From Cyclobacteriaceae bacterium (GTDB lineage: Bacteria > Bacteroidota > Bacteroidia > Cytophagales > Cyclobacteriaceae), in assembly GCA_028289505.1 (NCBI GenBank), contig JANQPK010000387.1, positions 1 through 27,507 on the forward strand: a stretch of 27,507 nucleotides of DNA, read 5' to 3'. The number at the start of each line of letters is the position of its first letter. Position 1 is the stretch's first letter. Below, one piece after another: positions 23,221 through 27,507 of this stretch. The translations under genes were made by a program, and so were the position numbers. The notes beneath the pieces are model-generated. The model did not search any database, was not told the DNA's origin, and worked only from the letters and a program-made list of their open reading frames with translations.

Positions 23221-24829
23221 TACCTACTGCTCTCCGTTTCTTTAACTGGTATTCAAATTTTCTTTTTAGGAATAAGGAAGGGTCATCGTCTACTTTTTGC
23301 ATCAATACTTTGGAATTATCCTGCTGCGTGGAGCCAATGTCATCCGGAACCTCATCCAATTCCTTTCCTTTACGAATATCGGTGGTAACGGTCTCCTCTT
23401 TACGTTCTTTTTGCATATCCTCTTCGGTTGCTTCCTGACCACCACCACCCAAGTCTTCCATATCTTTGTTTTGAATGTTCTCTGCCTGTTCATCACCGGC
23501 AGATTGCTCTTCTGCATCCTGAAAATTCACTTCATCCTGCTGCTGTATAATTTGACTAATTTTTTCCTGGCTTTCCAGCGCCTGTTCAAAATTTGGATCC
23601 ATCTCCACTGCTTGTTGAAATGCCAACTGCGCCGAACTCAAATCTCCCATTTGGGCAAATGCCAGCCCTTTATTATAAGCAGCAATGGCAGTGGTATCCT
23701 TGTCGAAGGCCCTGGCGGCCTCTTGGAACTTACCAGCTTTGTAATAAGCCACACCTTGTCTAAGAGGGTCGATGTAGGTTGCAGCTGCTTGTTCAAATTT
23801 GCCCTGATCACTAAGCATCTGCCCCTGATAGTCCTTGGAATACCAAAGATCCTGGAACCTTTCACCCCAATTGCAGGAAGTAAATACCATTAGCAGGCAA
23901 ATTAATACCCACCCACGACGAAACCACATTAATAACACCACTGCGGTAGGCAGTGTTAATATCCAGCCTGTATCACGCCATTCATCTTCTTTCTCTTCTG
24001 GTGATTCAGTAAAAACCAGATCCTGACGAATAGATTCAGCCATAAGTTCCACATCGCTCTTATCTAAGGTTAGTTGATACCTGTCAAATCGAGTAATATC
24101 ACTAGTGCTGCTAGTGGAAGCCATCTGAGAATTGAAAGACAACAGCATAATCCTATGATCTCCAAATTGCTGATACTGTCGGATTTCCTCTTCCCATACC
24201 TCCTCAGTGTCGTCGCTAAGAATCATCACTATTCCCGGTGCGGTGGTAACCGCCATTACCGAATCAGCCAATTGCAATGCTTCAGAAAAACTGTTGCCAG
24301 ATTCGGGCATTACAGAAGGTGATAATCCATCAACATGACTGCGAATAATCTCATAATCATGGGTTAAGGGAACAATGGTATGAGCGGTACCCGCGTAACC
24401 GATCAGTGCCACCCTGGCTCTGGGGTCCTGGGAAAGAAAGTCGTTGATTTTGAACTTCGCTCTTTCCAAACGATTGGGTGGTATGTCGTCGGATAACATA
24501 CTATCCGACATATCCAAAATTAGCACCGCCGGGGTTTCGAGTTGCTGACCCGGGACTTCTATTTTTTCCCAGGTGGGTCCAGCCGCACCTACTATGCCAC
24601 TGACCATGCCAAACAACAGTAATCCGTACATCAATAGTTTCTTGGATTCACTGCCCTGCTGGATCACGTAAGGTCGTAAATGCGGGGAGATAATATATTT
24701 CCATTTTATCTCCTGTCTCAAGGAGATGGCCCCCATAACCAGTATCACAAATAGTGGTACTAATAGCCAAAGCAACTCTGGCCGCATAAAATGAAAACCG
24801 GCCCAGTCAATTGGGAATAGGTCAAACAT
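23213..24829 (-). CDS. batB: BatB-BatC type fusion: VWA domain plus TPR repeats
   Basis: 538 residues. Two N-terminal membrane helices (about 17-35 and 65-83) are followed by a von Willebrand A domain with the MIDAS motif D106-M-S-D-S110 and a later acidic SDDTEE (about 205). Two more helices (about 289-318) lead into TPR-like repeats (about 339-412), then a Gln/Glu-rich low-complexity region, and the end DDPSLFLKRKFEYQLKKR, a tail typical of TPR-containing BatB proteins. In Bacteroides these parts are separate (BatB and BatC). The protein probably takes part in the envelope Bat complex, with the TPRs as a docking surface. It overlaps batA by 8 bp upstream and batD by 8 bp downstream. A 198-codon antisense frame under the C-terminus is a shadow. 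Confidence 0.92.
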   Translation of the reverse strand: MFDLFPIDWAGFHFMRPELLWLLVPLFVILVMGAISLRQEIKWKYIISPHLRPYVIQQGSESKKLLMYGLLLFGMVSGIVGAAGPTWEKIEVPGQQLETPAVLILDMSDSMLSDDIPPNRLERAKFKINDFLSQDPRARVALIGYAGTAHTIVPLTHDYEIIRSHVDGLSPSVMPESGNSFSEALQLADSVMAVTTAPGIVMILSDDTEEVWEEEIRQYQQFGDHRIMLLSFNSQMASTSSTSDITRFDRYQLTLDKSDVELMAESIRQDLVFTESPEEKEDEWRDTGWILTLPTAVVLLMWFRRGWVLICLLMVFTSCNWGERFQDLWYSKDYQGQMLSDQGKFEQAAATYIDPLRQGVAYYKAGKFQEAARAFDKDTTAIAAYNKGLAFAQMGDLSSAQLAFQQAVEMDPNFEQALESQEKISQIIQQQDEVNFQDAEEQSAGDEQAENIQNKDMEDLGGGGQEATEEDMQKERKEETVTTDIRKGKELDEVPDDIGSTQQDNSKVLMQKVDDDPSLFLKRKFEYQLKKRRAVGNE

Positions 24830-25829
24830 AGTTCACCTCCTTGCTGAAGATCCTTTTTGTCAGATGGACGGCCTGCATCAAGATAACCACCGTCATCAGC
24901 AGTAGTAAAACCGCTGCCAATGGATAATAGTAAAGCAGTGTTATTGGTCGGTTTTGTTTTTCTTGAAATTCAATGGGTTCCAGTTTATCCAATTCCTGAT
25001 AAATTTGGCTCAGTCTTTCTTCATCCTGGGCTAGAAAGTACTGACCACCGGTCATTTCAGCGATTTCCATCAGCGTCTTCTCATCCAAATCACCACCTTT
25101 TCCGGTTGGGTCACCTATGCCGATAGTATAAATGATCACGGAATCTTTCTGGGCTAAGTCTGCGGCATCTAAAGGCAGTATATCGGTGCCAGCATCTACT
25201 CCATCCGTCAATAATAACATCACCTTGGTTTCAATGGTATCCCGGTCGAATAGTTCGATACCTTTAGTGATCGCTTTACCGATATGGGTCATCTGGCCAG
25301 CCATCCCCACGTCAGCTTCTTCCAGCAGCTGACTGACCGTCTGCAAATCAGGTGTGAAGGGAGCCTGGATGTAGGCAGCGGAACCGAAAAAAATTAAACC
25401 CATCCGGTCCCCCTCTCTTTTTTTGATGAAGTCTTTCATGACCTGCTTCACCGCATCCCATCTACTGGCTTTTTTCCCCTCCATAGTCCAGTCTTCTTGA
25501 GCCATGCTAAATGAGATATCTGCGGTGATCAGAAAGTCTCTCACAGTTTTTACCTCGTACTCTGGTTCACCCACTAACCTAGGCGAGGAAAGTGCCAATA
25601 AAATGCCCATCCAGCTGATCAATAAAACCAACCAATTGAAAAAGTTGCGTCTCCGAACCAAAGCTCCCATTCGAGGTTTTTGACCGGTATATTTTACCGC
25701 ATTATTGAAGCTTGGTAGCAGCAAGGCGGCACTTCTCATGCGAATGCCTGGTAGCAGCCAGTAAATTAATATGGGTAAGGGTAGCAACCAGATTACCCAT
25801 GGGTAGGCAAATTCAAGGTTTTCGGGCAT
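24822..25829 (-). CDS. batA: BatA, VWA-domain membrane protein
   Basis: 335 residues from the ATG at 25829; longer in-frame starts (GTG, ATG up to 25871) would lengthen the overlap with the upstream gene to over 50 bp and add a polar leader before the first helix. Two N-terminal helices (about 10-27 and 62-81), the periplasmic VWA domain with MIDAS D104-I-S-F-S108, a Thr in MTHIG (about 181) and LLTDGVDAG (D209), then a final helix near the C-terminus. MIDAS sites bind divalent metal and protein partners. BatA and BatB are thought to form a complex controlled by the MoxR ATPase; roles in stress resistance and aerotolerance are known from Bacteroides and Francisella. Overlaps the DUF4381-like gene by 17 bp and batB by 8 bp. 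Confidence 0.93.
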   Translation of the reverse strand: MPENLEFAYPWVIWLLPLPILIYWLLPGIRMRSAALLLPSFNNAVKYTGQKPRMGALVRRRNFFNWLVLLISWMGILLALSSPRLVGEPEYEVKTVRDFLITADISFSMAQEDWTMEGKKASRWDAVKQVMKDFIKKREGDRMGLIFFGSAAYIQAPFTPDLQTVSQLLEEADVGMAGQMTHIGKAITKGIELFDRDTIETKVMLLLTDGVDAGTDILPLDAADLAQKDSVIIYTIGIGDPTGKGGDLDEKTLMEIAEMTGGQYFLAQDEERLSQIYQELDKLEPIEFQEKQNRPITLLYYYPLAAVLLLLMTVVILMQAVHLTKRIFSKEVNYV

Positions 25830-26283
25830 GGGTTTTGATCCATTTTCTGGCATTATCCATAAGCTCATCACCAGCCTGCGGGTTTAGCGATTGGTCCTGG
25901 TAAACGGCAGTTGCAATGTCTTGCTCGAGCTTTACCAATTGTACGTTTTTACCAGACCCCTCAAGGAATTGCAACCAATTAAGCCCATGTAAACTGGCGG
26001 TCCTTTGCCTACCATAGGCGTGTATGGCGCTACTTTTGAGCAATACCAGCACATCTTGCACCTTCCAACTACTTTGCTGGTATAAGTTCAGCTGCTTTAA
26101 TGCAGCCCTTCGGTAAGCATTTCGTCGATACGACTTTATCCAAATCTCGGCTAAGACCAAAAGTAACAGGATCAAGACTCCTAACAGTATTTCCCAACCG
26201 ATGGTCTCAAAAGTAAAAGGTACTGGTGGAGGCTCATATAAGTTGTTCAGCTGGGTTGGCTGCTGTAAATACTGATCCATCAT
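25813..26283 (-). CDS. DUF4381-like small membrane protein of the Bat locus
   Basis: 156 residues: a short polar start (LNNLYEPPPVPFTFETIGWE), one membrane helix at about 31-47, then a basic, helical cytoplasmic domain. The proline motif before the helix, the size and the position between DUF58 and batA match DUF4381 proteins of proteobacterial moxR loci. Its function is unknown; it may couple the cytoplasmic MoxR/DUF58 pair to BatA/BatB in the membrane. The start codon overlaps the DUF58 stop (26280-26283), and its end overlaps batA. Confidence 0.8.
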   Translation of the reverse strand: MMDQYLQQPTQLNNLYEPPPVPFTFETIGWEILLGVLILLLLVLAEIWIKSYRRNAYRRAALKQLNLYQQSSWKVQDVLVLLKSSAIHAYGRQRTASLHGLNWLQFLEGSGKNVQLVKLEQDIATAVYQDQSLNPQAGDELMDNARKWIKTHARKP

Positions 26284-27212
26284 TGGGATTTGCTAAATAG
26301 GTTTCTAAGTTGTTGATCGATTGGGTCAATGGTATCCAGCACTAATACTGGAATGCGATGTTTGCGCATTTCTGCCTCGAAGTTGATCAGATCTTGCTCG
26401 AAACCCGATTTAAACTTCTTCCGAATCTCGGTTGACTTACCGGTTACTAAAATCTGTTGATTACGGTCGCTGGCAATGAAACTGGTCTCGGGCAAATCTC
26501 GTTCCATGGGATCCATGATTTTAGCCAAGATAACATCGTTATGCTGACCCAACATAGATACGGATTTTATTGTTTTGGCTGAGTATCTATGAAAATCACT
26601 AATAATGACTACTAGGTAGTCATGAGTTACGATGTTCATGATCCTTTGGGTTACCTGGTTGAGAGCAGTTTCGAATTCAACTGGCTCAGAGTCCTTCAAT
26701 TGGTGATTCCGCACTACCATTCTTTCTAGGAACCTTAAGATATTTTTGCGATCCCGTTTCGGGAGGATATAATCAATGCCCTGGTCTGCAAAAACCACTC
26801 CGCCTACCTGGTCTCCGGATTTTAAAATTTTAAAGGCAACCAATGCCGCCAATTCGGCAGCTACTACCGACTTGGTGCGTTTTTGTGAACCGAAGAACAT
26901 TGATTTTGACTGGTCAACCACAATCAATACTGGCCTTTCCTTCTCTTCAGTAAATACCCTGGTGTGGGTCTTACGGGTGCGAGCGGTTACTTTCCAGTCA
27001 ATATGCCGGATATCGTCCCCTTTCACATAGTTTCGAACCTCTTCGAAGTCAAGCCCTCTACCCCGTAAGCGGGATGCATGTTTGCCCCCTAGAATACTGT
27101 TCACCTTTTTCGGGCGACTTGAAAACTGGAACAGCCTGGCATATTTCGACATTTTTCGAAGTTCCAGCAACGAAGTGAAGACATCTTCAGGGTATTTCGC
27201 TTTATCAGCCAC
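26280..27212 (-). CDS. DUF58 VWA-like protein of the MoxR-Bat system
   Basis: 310 residues from a GTG at 27212, 14 bp after the moxR stop; the next ATG (27161... in-frame Met 21 region) would trim the conserved N-terminal helix. The family hallmark GRGLDFEEVRNY followed by GDDIRHIDWKVTARTR (about 51-80) is intact, and VVDQSKS (D100-x-S102-x-S104) gives a MIDAS-like site in the VWA fold. There are no membrane helices, so it is cytoplasmic. DUF58 proteins nearly always follow moxR and are thought to be its main partner or adaptor. It overlaps the DUF4381-like gene by 4 bp. Confidence 0.92.
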   Translation of the reverse strand: MADKAKYPEDVFTSLLELRKMSKYARLFQFSSRPKKVNSILGGKHASRLRGRGLDFEEVRNYVKGDDIRHIDWKVTARTRKTHTRVFTEEKERPVLIVVDQSKSMFFGSQKRTKSVVAAELAALVAFKILKSGDQVGGVVFADQGIDYILPKRDRKNILRFLERMVVRNHQLKDSEPVEFETALNQVTQRIMNIVTHDYLVVIISDFHRYSAKTIKSVSMLGQHNDVILAKIMDPMERDLPETSFIASDRNQQILVTGKSTEIRKKFKSGFEQDLINFEAEMRKHRIPVLVLDTIDPIDQQLRNLFSKSQ

Positions 27213-27226
27213 GATCTTTAGTCAGT

Positions 27227-27507
27227 TCAGGCAATTACTGCTACCAACTCGAGGATTTTGTCAATCACTTGGTCGGCATTTACTCCCTCGGCGTTGGCTT
27301 CATAGCTTAGCAACAACCGGTGTCTCAAGCATTCATGTGTTACAGCCCTGATGTTGTCAGGACTGACAAAATCATTACCCATTAACCAGGCGTGGGTGCG
27401 GCTGGCACGGTCCAGTGCAATCGAACCTCTAGGACTGGCACCGAAGTCAAGCCAGTTATCCAGTTCCTGGTCATACTTTACCGGATAACGGGTAGCAGCG
27501 ATAATAT
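27227..27507 (-). CDS. moxR: MoxR-family AAA+ ATPase, C-terminal part
   Basis: About 93 codons of the C-terminus, running off the right edge; the stop is TGA at 27227-27229 (reverse). The visible part is the helical lid domain with the MoxR signature GASPRGSIALDRASR (sensor-2 region with its Arg), then a helix-turn-helix-like stretch (FVSPDNIRAV) and CLRHRLLLSYEANAEGV. The Walker motifs lie outside. MoxR ATPases act as chaperone-like remodelers with VWA partners, here DUF58, BatA and BatB encoded just downstream. As the first visible gene of the operon, its promoter is off the window. Confidence 0.93.
   Translation of the reverse strand, partial: IIAATRYPVKYDQELDNWLDFGASPRGSIALDRASRTHAWLMGNDFVSPDNIRAVTHECLRHRLLLSYEANAEGVNADQVIDKILELVAVIA

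Noticed and set aside
23297..23893. Plus-strand frame of 198 codons that looks hydrophobic
   Set aside because: It is the shadow of the TPR and acidic tail of BatB, whose family-typical C-terminal motif proves the reverse frame is coding; acidic Gln/Glu-rich sequence gives hydrophobic antisense readings.
1..27507. Mobile element, phage, defence island or CRISPR array
   Set aside because: No transposase, integrase, recombinase, restriction enzyme, toxin-antitoxin pair or spaced direct repeat array was seen on either strand, and gene density and composition look uniform.

Overview
The window looks like chromosomal DNA from a Bacteroidota, most likely a marine-type Cytophagales relative. This is inferred from moderate GC, starts without strong Shine-Dalgarno sequences, many lipoprotein and Sec signals, a PorT-like outer membrane barrel, a GreA/B-like protein of the Bacteroidota type, TTG/TAnnTTTG-like promoter candidates, and catabolic enzymes (sulfatase, GH3). 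I see no rRNA, tRNA, CRISPR array, insertion sequence, phage gene or integrase.

Layout. The left edge (1-662) holds the end of a subtilisin-like protease. Convergent to it is a reverse-strand trio (695-3282): a lipoprotein with a complete peptide deformylase active site, a GreA/B-like factor and a class C beta-lactamase-fold serine hydrolase. A large formylglycine-type arylsulfatase lipoprotein (3416-5791, +) faces a BglX-type GH3 beta-glucosidase lipoprotein (6088-8343, -). The 296-bp gap between them carries several inverted repeats and no convincing gene. Upstream of GH3, on the same strand and tightly spaced, are a 37-residue single-pass membrane ORF, a YbjQ/UPF0145 protein, an SRPBCC/AHSA1 protein and an exported DinB-like protein. 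Three overlapping plus-strand genes follow (10042-12513): an atypical SDR, a Sec-exported Gfo/Idh/MocA oxidoreductase and a HAD phosphatase. Next come two overlapping reverse-strand outer membrane proteins (12517-14092), a 1140-residue lipoprotein joining a PVC-type sugar-dehydrogenase-like propeller, HEAT repeats and a cytochrome c (14175-17597), a PhnB-like VOC protein, and a membrane-anchored paraoxonase-like calcium enzyme divergent from an HpnN-like RND/MMPL lipid-type exporter (19302-21896).

The right end (21886-27507, -) is a Bat operon: moxR (partial), DUF58, a DUF4381-like protein, batA, a batB fused to TPRs, and batD. The genes overlap or lie within 14 bp of each other. The AAA+ MoxR, the VWA proteins with MIDAS motifs and the membrane proteins BatA/B/D probably form one envelope chaperone-like assembly. 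Its gene order and BatB-TPR fusion resemble the arrangement I know from gammaproteobacteria rather than the usual Bacteroides batA-B-C-D-E.

I did not find a clear new multi-gene defence or mobile system. The strongest oddities are the exported peptide deformylase, the proteobacterial-style Bat locus, the HpnN-like exporter paired with a paraoxonase-like enzyme, the small membrane ORF and the structured intergenic region at 5792-6087.
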